From Ophiodon elongatus (Eukaryota; Chordata; Actinopteri; Perciformes; Hexagrammidae), in the NCBI GenBank assembly GCA_016806645.1, contig JACSYO010001694.1, forward strand, positions 62,001-126,000: a stretch of DNA of 64,000 nucleotides, written 5' to 3'. Positions within the stretch are counted from its first letter, which is position 1, and each line of letters opens with the position of its first letter. Of the stretch, positions 36,665-49,110 are shown piece after piece. The translations under genes and the position numbers were made by a program. The notes below the pieces were generated by a model. It was given only the letters and a program-made list of their open reading frames with translations. It searched no databases and was not told the DNA's origin.

Positions 36665-38160
36665 AGCGGGTCCTGAGTTATCCTTTGGGCCACCACAGCG
36701 CTCCATCTTTTAGTTTTTCCCAGACGCAGTCCCTTGTTTTGATAGCCAGGCAGCCTGATTCATCAGACACTACAGCCTCCATTTACAATAATCAGTGCCT
36801 CTATCTAGGGCAGTTCCTCATAACCATTTCAGCACTCAAGATTAAGCCCAGCAGGCCGAGTTGCCATATCTTACCTTACCCCAGTTTCCTCTGGAGTCAA
36901 CTCCTTCCAGACATTATGTGGTTTCATCTCAAGTTCTCCACTTCAGGGAGATTTTCCTGATTAGTGTCACAGAGCTCAGTGGATGAAATGGCAGAGAGTG
37001 CCAAGCCTTCAGCCTCCGTACAGCCATATACTTACGGTCCTCCATCATTTACATCTATAGGATTTGTCATGCATGGCTTTCCCAGCTCTGGTCCTAACCA
37101 GGAGCTAAACAACTGCAATTCTAATCCTTCTTAAACCAGTCTCTGTTTGCTCACTTTCTTAAACCTTCATTAAACTGGAGTTGTGTGGCCTCCCGTGATT
37201 TTCTTTCTCTCTCTCTTGGCAAATTCAGAGGCATAAGCGTGAAACTCTGTGTAACATCTGAGTTGGACGACAGCCCAATCACCACTGAAGGATTTATGTG
37301 CATAGATTTTCCCTTTAATGCCAAAGAAAGACAAACAAACACAAATTAGTTCTCGAAAGAGGCTGACCTGCAAACCACTGTTGTGTATTTTTAATGCACC
37401 TAATGAATCAATGTATTCCCTTCTTCTTTCCCACCTTATTCTGGACATTAATGACAAATCTATTACTGCAACAACTAAGTCATTACCCCATTTACTTTAT
37501 TTGCAATCCACTTGATTTTAGCAGGTAAAATTGCTGTATTAATGTCCAACTCTCTTTTTGGCTGCTCACAGCGTAACTAATCTGAGCATGGCTGGTGTTC
37601 TGCTTCTGCACTTTGTCGCTTTCTCCCCTTTTGCATTTTTTTCAAGAAGAAAAATGACCTTCATTTCAAAGAAACCAGGGGAGCTTGGTCCTCCGAGTGT
37701 TTCTCCTCAAGTCTTTACTCCTCTTGGTCACTAAGAACACCAACTGCAACGGTTTTCTTCTCCTAATGAGACAGATCATTTCTTGGCTCACGCTGAATGT
37801 GGGTACTCGTTCTTACTGGCCACCTTTGGCTTCATGCTTTTGGCAATTTACAATACCAAAACCCAACGGCATATGCCATTGACATTTGACTTGGCTTACA
37901 AAGTTTTCTGTTACTTAACTTCTCTGTTCTGTGTAAATTGACAGTCTCTCCACAAAAAGGAGCCTCCACATGTTCCTGATTGATGTAATTGAGGGGAAAG
38001 TAGTGTATTTAATACCAATTAAAGGTTTATCGTAAATATTACCACCTCTGCAGAGCAATTACACCAGTTGTTGCTGATGGCTTCAATGGTGGTTTTGGTG
38101 GATTCCATTGTTATGGCCAGTGCCTGTTTGAGCTTCCATTGACAGAGTGACCTTGTGGTA
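36665..38160. other. Intergenic, no gene seen
   Basis: No exon, RNA gene or known repeat could be supported. Confidence 0.45.
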
Positions 38161-38164
38161 ACAG

Positions 38165-38314
38165 AAAAGTTACAGGTTAGATCCAACCAAGACACTCTCT
38201 GATTGTAAAATGTATCTTTATACAGATGATACTGTTTTATACTGTGCTGTTGCACATTGTGTTGCTAATTATGTGCAATTAGCCACAGATAAACTATTAC
38301 ATGCTATTTTCTAG
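38165..38314 (+). pseudogene. LINE reverse transcriptase relic (YxDD box)
   Basis: In one frame the plus strand reads ...SDCKMYLYTDDTVLYC..., ending at a TAG (38312-38314). This matches the palm motif of non-LTR retrotransposon reverse transcriptases, normally (L/H)LYADDTVLY, with Ala changed to Thr and both aspartates kept. Only about 50 codons remain. No fingers domain, endonuclease or 3' tail is recognisable nearby, so this is a dead fragment. The clade (Rex- or L1-like) cannot be fixed from this length. Confidence 0.65.
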
Positions 38315-38365
38315 ATCCAGAAATCCAGATGACATTAATATGCACATCTCTACTCTTACTGGGTT

Positions 38366-38720
38366 TAAAGGTTCAGTGTGTAGGATTTGGCAGCATCCAG
38401 CGGTGAGGTTGCAGATTAAAACCAAATGAAACTTCTTGCGGGTGGCAACTAGAGAAAACATTAAAAACCTGAAAGGCCCTATCTTGAGAAAATGTTTGAT
38501 TTGTCTGTTCTGTGCTACTGTATAAACATGGTGGCCGGCTTCATGAAGAGGACCTGCTCCTTTTGTGAAGAAACAGAACCAGCTTTCTACCGATCGGATT
38601 TCATTTATTGACATGCAGCTGCTTACGCTCTGAGGACCCAAAACTACATTGACACTCACTTTTGCATTCTATGACAAAGTTGGTTGGCCTTCCCTGCCGG
38701 AGAGGCGGCGCCCACTTAGT
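38366..38720. repeat. Interspersed repeat (AGGTTCAGTGTGTAGGATTT terminus)
   Basis: It begins with AGGTTCAGTGTGTAGGATTT, recalled as a terminus of a dispersed non-autonomous fish element that ends in the inverse (AAATCC...ACCT). It continues with GGTTGCAGATTAAAACCAAA and CATGGTGGCCGGCTTCATGA-type sequence. The far terminus is not intact. Confidence 0.5.
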
Positions 38721-39999
38721 CGATTATTCAACTTTTCTGTTGTTTTGGTCTCAGTTGACAGAGCTTTTTTTTGTCGATTAGTCGCTTTTTTCATGCTGAA
38801 TTACTCATTTTCAAGACACTTATGAGTAACATCTCTGATTTAAAGTGATTTGATTCTTTGTGGAGAAACTCAGATATGTTGAGTAAATTGCTTTGGTTGA
38901 GGACAGTCCTAGTACTATCTACAATGCCCATGTTTGTTCATTTTCTTCTTATATCTCATCCTTAGTGCTAGTTGCTGGTCAATAAACCGTCTCCAGGGAT
39001 TTGTTGATTCTTTCTAACTCCAAACCAGAACTGATTCAGGAAAATCTGCCTCAGGGAATAATCTAATCTAATCACCTAAAAATGTAATCTGCTTGTTTGA
39101 TTCTAAAGATGGATAAAACTATTTTGCTAATGAGAAGATATGTTGACTCTGCCCTCCATGTCGGTGGGAGCTGGCAGCTCCTCACTGCTTTCTCTATAGC
39201 TGTAATAAGTATTTCTTGCTTCACTCTGTGTGAACGAAGCACAATCCTGCAGCCTCCTCTTCCCTGCTGCTGTGGAGGACAGGAACTTTAACTGCTCTGC
39301 ATGGCATTTTACAAAGGAGGTACACACACTTTTAGTCGTTAACTTCTCCTTTTATTGCACTAAAGTAGCCAGGAGAGAAAGGTGCCATATGCAGGCTTTT
39401 TCACTGTCCATGTCCGCTGACTATTTTACACATTTGGTAAAGTGTTTTAGAGAATTCAGGGCTGAACTTATAACGAAAAATCTATTTTTGTATATGTCAT
39501 GGAGATGGAGGAATGCTTACACAGTTGCCTACTTTATCTAATCAGATACTTTCTACATTCTGTAGTTGAGGAAGTGAGTGATGGGAGAAGCACAATGAGA
39601 TGACCAGGGCACAATTGGAGGAATGGGTGGAGCTCTGCACCAATCAAATAACGTGGACTAACCATCTCCTCAACCTCATGGTCATCGCCTCGCCTGTTGG
39701 CAGCCCCACACTCCACATTAAACAAATATACAACCCCGTCTGGTCCTGTTTTGCTTCCTCTCCCTCCCCTGCAACCTCCACTGGCTCGGATGCCCTTGAC
39801 TTTGTTCCCAATGTCTTCAATGCTAATTCTGTGAGGTTAGGACAATAAACACCACACTGATGGGCCCAAACCCAGAGGAGGCCACGCTTCCTGTCTGCAC
39901 GAGTTGGTCTCTGGGAGAAAGACCAGAGGATTGACAGGAAAGAAGGTCAGGGAGACAGAAAGAAAAGGTAGATGAGGCAGAAAAATATGTGGAAAGAAA

Positions 40000-40000
<1 letters not shown>
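38721..40000. other. Intergenic, no gene seen
   Basis: TCGATTAGTCGCTTT-like decayed repeat sequence at about 38720-38800. Otherwise nothing definable. Confidence 0.4.
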
Positions 40001-40063
<63 letters not shown>

Positions 40064-40080
40064 GCGTGTGTGTGTGTGTG
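40001..40080. repeat. (GT)n microsatellite, 80 bp
   Basis: GT repeats with two CGTG interruptions near the right end. Confidence 0.97.
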
Positions 40081-41935
40081 AAAAGGCAAAAAATGGGTTG
40101 CAGAGGAGAGGAATGTGATGCCTGACTGTGTTTGTCTGTCGTTGGCGAGCACCTTTGTAAGGCTTTCTTATTTGCACCGGAACCGTCTGGTGAAGTTGCT
40201 ATAAACAAACTTTCCCCTTTCATCTTTTTCAGTCTGCTGGACTTCCTAGAAACAACAACTGTCTCTATCTTTTTGCCTTGAACGAAGCCTGGGTCCTTTT
40301 CAGCGTTTGTTATTGGTTAAACTGGGCCAGATTTGGCTGCTGATGAATTTGTTGTTGGTCTTTCAGAGTACACAGCTAAATCCTATTTTGGCTGGGAATT
40401 CTGACACAAATTCCCACGCATGAAACTTTTATGCTTTATAAGTATCTTTAAATATTTTGAATTAAAATGTGTATATGGGCTCCACCTTATTTTTGGATGC
40501 ATACAGTTAACTTTGTTTTTAAGACTTTGTGAGCCTAGGGAAAGCTCAAGCATTTAGCAGGCTGCAAGCTGCCTCTTTACTCTCCCTCTGTCTTTCTCAC
40601 TGTCTTTGAGACATCTGGCTGCAAGCATCTTTAGGATTCCATCAATACCACAGCAAGGGGGGAAACCCCACAGCTGAAAAAAGCAGCCTCAGCAGTTTGA
40701 GCCCGGGCCAGTTCATATCAACTCCAACAACCTCTCAGTCATTTTACAGAGCTCTCTGAGCTATAGATCTGGCCCTGCCAAGAGTAGGGAAGCCAGAGGA
40801 ATGAGGGGTGAGGTGCAAGAGGGAGCTCATTTATTTCCTAGTATAAAAACAGGGGGTCATTGGTGAGTGGGAGGGGTTGTGTCTGTGTGTTTGGTGTCTT
40901 TGAATGGCAGCGAGGCAGTTCCAGCTGTTGTGTTTCATCTAGGCAATTAGCTGTAATCAACTCTCTGAGCTATCTGGGTGTTCGAAGACACTTTCACACG
41001 CTGGCACTCCACCGGATATCCCTCATCACCACATCCCAATTACACACACACACGCACACACACACACTGAGTTCTACCTGGAAACAAAAGTAATAGTGCG
41101 AAGCTTCAACCCCCTTTAAAAGTGGAGAATGTACGAGAACATGGGTATTTGTGCACATGTGTGTGCGAGAGTGATGTGTGGTGGTTGTTTGTAGCCAGGT
41201 CTCCATGGGCCTCTCCAGCCCGTGGCTCTCAATCTGTTCAAGCCTCACCATGTGTTGCGCACATGTTCTCATCAGCCCTGTGAATCAGTCTTTGTGCAGA
41301 GCAGCATCCTCCACAGCAGTTACTGTATTTCCCCTTGTTATAAACACTGACCTGGTCCACAAGTGAAAGCACCTTCACCCCAATATGCTGGACAAAGTGG
41401 GTGCATATACCTATTGGAACCTACGCACATACAGATTGTGGAGAAATTTGCCGCATGCATACATGAAAATAATGTAAGTTCAGCCATTTACACAGAGACC
41501 AGAGGTTATCCTCTACCTTTTCTCGAACCACTGTGACTGATCCCTGTTACCAACAGGGATTATCGTATAGTCCTGTGAGCTCGCAGTGCCACTTCTCATC
41601 CCCACAGTGTGTGGGCTGACTTGGCCTGCAGAGGCACCGCAGGCAGGCAGGGACGACTGCTGCTATGGGCAACAGCTGCCGGACAAAATGGAGCAAAGAA
41701 ATTCCACTCCCAGTTCCCATAAACAGGACTGCGATATTATTTACATATTGTGAGAAAAAAAAATGCACCTTGCTGCAGGGTAATTGTGTTTCCTATATGC
41801 ATGCACAGAATGCCTTTACCTTCACGATTTAACTTTAATTAACACATAATTCATGCCTTAAAAAACTCATGTGCGTGCATGTTGGTATTCAGTAAACGTA
41901 ATGAGACAAATAACTTGAAACATCAGGGATTCCAG
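40081..41935. other. Intergenic, no gene seen
   Basis: A CA tract lies at 41042-41068 and a small perfect hairpin at 41540-41560 (9-bp arms ATCCCTGTT/AACAGGGAT). No exon could be supported. Confidence 0.45.
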
Positions 41936-41937
41936 AG

Positions 41938-42395
41938 ATGGGACGATATAGGACTTTATCACGGATTGCAATAAAAAAAAAAAAACACTAGAAAGTTCCA
42001 TTATCAGGATAATCGCGAATATCGTCACATAAGTGACTGCAAAAGTCTAGCTTTCTATGGTAATTAAAGAAGTGAAAAATAGAGAAATTATCATGTAAGA
42101 AAGAACAGACACACAATGTTGCTATTTGTTTTTATTTACCCTTTATTAATGCAGAGGGACCTAATGGTTTATGATTACTTTTTTTAAGATTTTTTGTTTT
42201 TTACTAAAAAGGATATTCACTAGAAAAATATGTGTGTCCTTTCTGTGATGCAATAAAGAAAATGGTTTTAAAACGTAAACGTATAGGTAAAGTGATTCCA
42301 GTATGTTTTAGTAAGACTTTTAAGCATATTTTGATGATTATCTGGATAATATTGTGAACCGTAGTTATTTTCTCTAGGATAATAATGTCATGGAT
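41938..42395. repeat. Interspersed repeat (GGGACGATATAGG type)
   Basis: GGGACGATATAGGACTTTAT, CACGGATTGCAATAAAA and, at the far end, ATATTGTGAACCGTAGTTAT, AGGATAATAATGTCATGG resemble the two ends of a widespread fish element recalled from memory. The middle is A+T-rich without a coding frame. Confidence 0.5.
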
Positions 42396-42768
42396 TCAGT
42401 TTGAGTTTCCCTCCACATAAGGAGGTCAGAGGTCGGGGCTGCATACAAAGCTGGGAGGGATTCAGTAGGATGGGTACATGCTGACATAATGGCATGAACC
42501 TGGTCTCATTACTCATACTGCAATGTAGTTACAGTAGTAGTTATAATGTTTTATTAAATGTATGTAACTGACTGTATTGGTTACTGTTGATCAGCGGTTG
42601 TCCTCCAACGACAAACGGCTTTCTTAACCTGAGCTCTTTGTCCCACGTCTCCAGCTGTCTCACCTTAAACCCCACTCATACTCACCTACACACAGAGAGA
42701 CAATCCCACAGATAGAGATCATATCCACACACACGAATACTGCACACGCAGGAACACACACATGCAGG

Positions 42769-42774
42769 CACACA

Positions 42775-42812
<38 letters not shown>
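42769..42812. repeat. (CA)n microsatellite
   Basis: CA repeats with CGCG near the left end, followed by CATATACATACATACAG. Confidence 0.96.
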
Positions 42813-42818
<6 letters not shown>

Positions 42819-42819
42819 T

Positions 42820-45740
42820 ACATACAGTATATACTTGACTCTCGACTTTGGCCAGCATGAAGCTCAGCACATTCTTGTTGGGCATGTTGACACCCTGGCA
42901 GGATCTATGAGGAGGTTCTGGCATCAGGAGCATTTTGTTATTCCAACGTTTCTGCTCTTGAGAGGAGTAACTCCCCCATCTTCAAGCCACAGACCAAATA
43001 ATAAAGACGCCAAGTATTTCAGTCGCACCACATGCAACATTAGTGGATTTTGGAACTGTACTTGAATGGACGTATATTATTATTTTTCTGGCTCAGTCGA
43101 GTTTACTGCCCAATGTATTTTCATATATTTATGCTTATAGGTTTAACTGCAGTGCAGACTACTGAAGATGTTGAATTCCCAGCATGTACTGAGCAAAAGG
43201 TAAGATACTCTGGACAATTACAAAGACAAGCACATTCACACTTATAGTCACACCTGCTTAATACAATTTTAAAAATAAAATGTTACTTATAGTTTATGTA
43301 GCCAGGATAGTTTTGCAAGAGAGACATTCTCTTTTAACTGTAGAAACGTCTAATCGAGTAATTCACTGATTTAATTTTGCACTTCTATGACATCACCTCA
43401 TAATGGACAGTTTTAAAAAAAGAATACAAATCAATGCAGCAGAACCAGAGAAATATTGTCTTTTCTATTCCTAGTGAAAACCTGGTGCCTACATTACCTA
43501 CATGTTTTGGTTTTCTGCCCTCAACTTAGTGTTTTGGTTCACTCTCATTAGAGCAGTTTTTGACTGCAGCAGCAAAAAAAGCTCCGATAAACAGACTCTA
43601 TACTACCTGCTCAGCACCAAACGGCAGACAGACAAAGTTTGTGAACATAGTGGAGCAACTAAAGACTCAGATATTTCCCTCAGGAGTTGGTGAAAACCAA
43701 AACAGAGATAATTGACCTTATTAACTTTAGGTTATGCTATGTCAGTATATAAACACAACTGATCTTGTTTCTCACAGATCTATATATATTCTAAGAGGAT
43801 AATATATTAGTAAATAAATAACAGATTTGCAGGTTAGCAGATTTTCCATTTCACAACCTCTACCATGAATGTCTCAGCTTTTGTGCCTTTAAACCCATGT
43901 TTCCAGCAACCCAGTTTGACTCCTTTACACTTAGTGTTGTTTCTCTTTTCCTGTGTTTCACTATATTTCCCACTACGTGATGAACCTGACTAATTAGTGG
44001 CAGCTTGTTGTGACCCAGGTCTATAAATAGGCTTCCTTGTACCTCGGGCCTCCTTTTAGTCAGGATCTCTTAGTGGTCTTAGAATGTCTTTACCAATGTG
44101 GGGCATAGGACGGCTAATGTCAAACACATGTGGAGAGTAAAAGGGTTTACAGCGAAGGCAAGCAAAGATGCTTCATCTTTTAAGTGATAATTACTTGATT
44201 CCTACTCTGCTTCTTTCAGCCTTAGCCTTTGATCTCCTGCAAGTCAGCCTGCAAGACAAGCATAAAATTACAGGAGAGAGTAATGAGTTTAAAAGCCCCA
44301 TACTTTACTGTTACATGTGTAATTAGGAGTACTCTCCCCCTCCCTTGTTCCCTGCTTTTAGTCCTCCTTCCTATTATCTACCCTTTGACACTTGTTATTT
44401 CACTCCCATTTGTTTGCTGTGTGTGTTTGTGTGTGCATGCATACATGCCTCTTGACACATTTGCCACTGACTACGGCATGACTCAGATGCCAGTGGAACA
44501 GGGTGCGTCTCACAGTGCCAACTGCACATATTTTCGAAGTCAAGATTTGCAAGAGTCTTTCACAGAGCCCCCTCACTTGTAAACAGAACAAGGGTCTGTA
44601 GGAAGGAAACTGGACTTCACTTATGAGCATTGTAGAGCTATTAACAACATTGAATAGAGTATTGTACTTTATGAGTATCCTTGTGTCCTTTAAATGCAGT
44701 TTAAACATTTCTGTCCAAAATTGACGATCACCCTTATTTGTACTAGCTTTTTACGACGTTAACACAGTGTGATCATCGAGTTCGTGTTGAAACATACTGA
44801 ATTCAAGTAAGACCATTCACTGCTGCAGGGCTTAGTCTCTGGCCTTGTTTGCCTCCTCCCCCTGTCCTGCCTACCTCTCTCCATCCCCTGACCACTTCCT
44901 CCTGCCTTTGAAGCCGGGCGCCCTTCTTTGCTGCTGCCAGACAGGATACCCCACATCCTGTGAGAGACAGGAAGGAGCCCTGCTCCTTGTCCCAGACACA
45001 CAATCTGTGCTCCAGCAGCCTCGAGCAACCCCGTTACTTTGCTCACAGACTTGCAACAAAATGTTACTCTAGCTTGTGCAAATAGAAACAACAGTGAACA
45101 CATTATTATTAAACTGAGGCAAAACTGCAACATTTAAAGAAAGGTTAAAAGAAACCAAAAAAAAGTTCTCGGAGGTGCATTTCAAATCTGTGAGGATCTC
45201 AACAGCTGACACCAATTTGCCTGAGCCTCTTTTGAACGGGCTCGCCCATGCTTCAGTGATCATTGGCCAGACCTCCATCTGATGCAGACCTAGTAGTGGT
45301 TTTGGTTGCTGCACTGATAAACCGCATGCAGATCGGGAATTTGGTCACCAGTATTTTGAGAGCTTTCTTTGACTCATCCAAATGCACAGTCAGGGCTTGT
45401 CAAGGGATCAGCTGGGATGTGGAGTGTCTGCCTGCTCAAATGTACTAATGGCGAGTGACGGCGCTCCATTCCAGCTGTTGGACTTGGAAATTTGCATTTA
45501 ACAAAAATGCATTATAGTGTATTTAGTACACCTCAAAGGTGGCTGTTAAAGGAGGGAAGAGTTTTCCCTCCCACCACTGACCTCCCAGTCTGTTGACTCA
45601 TGTCCCACGAAATGCAATGTCTGCTGTAAGTCAAAAAAAGAACCTGGGTTGTGTCAAGCTCAAGCTTTTATTTAAGGGAGACTTTATTTTTAATGTTGAC
45701 ATGTATTTAGATTTTACTGCTAAATTTGATATACTGCAGC
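42820..45740. other. Intergenic, no gene seen
   Basis: Several short open frames with no recognisable products. No RNA gene seen. Confidence 0.45.
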
Positions 45741-46150
45741 CTCACCCTTCACTGCCGCCCAGTGTCGCAGGCACTCGGGGAAGTTGTCTGTTTAGTCCCC
45801 GATGTGGAACTGTGCCTGCTTTCCCATCCGCCTGCAGTTTGAGGTCAAAGGGATTCAGCCCGAGACCTAAGGCCCCACTAAACCTTCTCTGACGCTCATG
45901 TCACTGTTTTCTGGACAGGCATGTCAGTTTGTGAGAATATTCCCTTTCAGCGCCGTGAAAACAGGCGCACACCCAAAATGGTTGGCGTCATCCCAGAATG
46001 TAGAGAATCGCTCCACAGCAATGGACAAAATGACTGTTCCCTGTCCAGCAGCGGCATGCCAGCAGCAATCCGCCTCCCTACGCTGTCAGCTTTCAGGTGT
46101 GGGAACCCCCTCTCTGCCTGGCAGCCATCAAATGCATTGCAGTGATTTAG
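45741..46150 (+). other. CpG-richer segment with one exon-like frame
   Basis: Between a plausible acceptor (TTTTCTGGACAG, ending 45919) and a plausible donor (TTTCAG|GTGTGG, about 46096) a frame reads MSVCENIPFQRRENRRTPKM and on for about 58 residues without a stop. It has no recognisable domain, and no partner exon is visible. It may be a conserved element or chance. Confidence 0.15.
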
Positions 46151-48740
46151 ACCATTAAGATGCAGTTCGGAGGTCTGAGAGCTGCTGTACAGGAAGCTGG
46201 CAGGGAAACAGATTCACACACCACTCCCAGCTTTAGATGGCCAAGCCAGAGAGAGAAAATGGCAGTGAGGTGGACTGATGGGCTGGACTGGCCAATTGAA
46301 ATTGATTCAGTTATCAGTACCTCAGGGGGTCAGATCACATGCTTTGAATGCTTTTGTTTGCAATGTATATCGACCTTTGTATGTTTGGATGCTCTGTGCT
46401 CATCGTTCGGCCATGTGAGCCAATATTATCAGTGTCGGTCTTTTTACTGCCAGAAGTGGCTCTACGTGACTGAATGTGTGGCACAAGGCTCATAAGGTTG
46501 ACCCATGAGCTAAAATGTTCTATCCATAGCAAACAGCAGTGAGATATGGACAAAGAAAAGGAAACGAGAAAGGAGAAAAGCTAGAATAGTGTAAAGAAGT
46601 TTTACACAGGGCTTTTTATTTCTTCTTTTTTTTGTTCAATGCTTGCTCATCCAACTTCCACTCTTCTTTATGGGGTGCAGAACGCCTGTTGCACTGTGAC
46701 ACACACTTATTGTTATGGTGATGACACCCTGTTTCAGAGTTGACTACATCTGTCATATCCATTCCCCACCTCATCTACTTAAATATATTTGCTGCACATG
46801 GAGTCATATCTGCTGTCTTTGGCCGTATGGTGCAATGCTTGGCATGCAATGATGCTAATGTCTGGTGTAATGGTGAGCTAGAGCCTGGATGTGTTTGTGA
46901 GCAGTGACAGGAGACATCTAGTGGCCTGTTTGGATTTTGGCACAGAGAAATTAAGATTACTGTATAATGTTGAACCAAACATATTAAAGCTGCAAATAAA
47001 ATGTGTAAGATTTGAAATTTGTTCTCTTTCTATTCTCCTCTTGAATTAGACAAAGATCCAGTAGGCAGGAGATTTAGTATACAACTCAAAGCAGAAGGTT
47101 TCTTCTCTCCAGCACCCTGCCATGATATTTCCATCTTGCCATTTAAAATTCATTTCCCTGCCCTACTTGGCGTGTTGACATGATAATATGTGAATGATAA
47201 CTGTTTCAAAATGTGCCAATGTCTTGAGCCTCCTTGATGTTTGATAACTCCAACCGTAACTGTCAAGCTTGGAACAGAAAAGTGACATGGTATGGAAATG
47301 CTGCTTTGAAGAATGGGAGTCAGCGTGGGGACCACATGGGGACACGCTCGACTGTTGACGCTCCAGCTTTTAATATGCTTGAATTGGCACACGAGTCAAT
47401 GTAAGCAAACCCCGAAGTTCAGGATTAATTAAGCTCTTGCCAGACTATGGGCCCCACTCTCCTTTTCTCATCAGGCCCTCTCACCCTGATGGTTACCATG
47501 CCGATTGTTTCTGCCACCCATTACTCTGGCTGTGTTTTGACAAACTCCTTGCAGTTAAATGCTTGGTTAAAGGTGGTGGGTCAACAGCAGAGCCATGGTG
47601 TTAATTATAATAGCGTAGAACGCTTACAGTACAGGTCTTTCTGACGTTTGTGTGCAAAATGGTACATCCATGTGGGCATGTTTGTATATAAATACTGTAA
47701 CTGTGGACTTCAGAAATCTATGAGTAGTTGTGTGATTTAGTTAATCAAAGAGCTCTTAAAGCCCTTAAATCGAAGTATGGCTTCTTCCCAGTTACAGAGG
47801 GCGGTTTGTTTCTCGGCCTCACGGTCTCTCAGCTCAGGACAGAGGCAGCAATGCCGGCGTGGGTCAGTGCTCAGTCACACAGTGGCTGTAACACATACAT
47901 CACGCGTGCACCTGTACAAACATACAGAGGGAGTGAAAGCAGAGGAGATCTTGAATGGCGTCACCTTCCAAACTTGAATTTGAACTCAAATAGTGGCTCA
48001 CTTTCTATGCACAAAAAAGGATCTGTCTTTTGTGAGTTAGCTATAGATGCGAATTACACAAAGACTGATGCCATACACTAGAAGTTTAGCCACTACAGGC
48101 TGACCTACTTATGAAATACATGACAGGCTATGACTACTATATGAGTAAAGCGTGTACATTTCGTAATTTGTTGGAGTTGAACTGCGGTAACTGCTGTCCT
48201 GTTTGTCTGTCTCAGAACAAGGACCCTCAGCTGCACCAAAGCCAAGACCGCAGAGGCAATATATTTTACAACCTTATTTTGCATCCAACAGTTTATGTTC
48301 TCAGCTATAGCCCTTTATAGTTCAGAGCCTATAGCTTTCTGTGAATCAGCATTCTAACGACTCGTACAGATGAATGCAGACAAACTGATGCCAAAGTCTG
48401 TGTGGTTTTGTGAGTGTATGTTTAGGCATGTCTGGAAGGAGCAGCGTGTTATTTTATGTCAATGGTCGCTGCGTTCTCGGATGCAGAACATTTCTTCGAG
48501 CAGGAGGCTTCTTACGGGTAATAAGAGATGGAAAGATCAACTTCTATTTTATTCTAGCCAGAGAGAGAGTGGAGGAAAACAAATTAGGGCAATTAAATAC
48601 AATTTCGCTAAAAAGAAACAAGTACACTAACTTGCTTTGAAGTGATATCCACTTTTCTAAATCTTGTGTTAATTATTACACAAGAATAAGAGTCAACAAC
48701 CCTGCTAGAGCCTCTGTGAGGCTTTGTTCTCGTACAGTGG
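46151..48740. other. Intergenic, no gene seen
   Basis: No supported exon, RNA gene or repeat of known family. Confidence 0.45.
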
Positions 48741-48744
48741 TGCT

Positions 48745-49110
48745 TCGAGCTTAATGCTAATGCACTTACTAACATTTGCTAATTATCACTAATTACAAAG
48801 AGAACGTAATTACTTTTGCATGTGTTTGATCATAAAATATTGGACAAATGAAAAATGTGTCCAGAATATGGCACTAGATGAATAGTTATTACAATTCATC
48901 CTGAGGGGAACATGAATGTCTGAACCAAGTTTCATGGCAATCCATCCAATAGTTGTTGATGCATTTTACTCAAAACCACAAATGTCAACTTGCTGGAGGC
49001 ACAAGAGGAAAAGAAAGGGGATCACCAAAGTCGGTGGCTTCATCTTAGGGGGATCGTGAATGTCTGGACAAACTTTTGTGGCAATACTTTCATCTGCTGG
49101 TGGCACAGAC
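48745..49110 (+). repeat. TGCTAA-rich dispersed repeat, longest copy
   Basis: TTAATGCTAATGCACTTACT, CATTTGCTAATTATCACTAA, ATAAAATATTGGACAAATGA, ACAATTCATCCTGAGGGGAA, CATGAATGTCTGAACCAAGT, TCATGGCAATCCATCCAATA, CTCAAAACCACAAATGTCAA. It overlaps blocks found at 9755, 12125, 33045 and 34640 and links the head and tail parts of the family. Confidence 0.8.

Noticed and set aside
39837..40223. Frames encoding long His-Thr runs on the minus strand
   Set aside because: They are translations of the (GT)n microsatellite. The same applies to Cys-Val and His-Thr frames at 456, 10583, 10746, 23864, 24491 and 42682.
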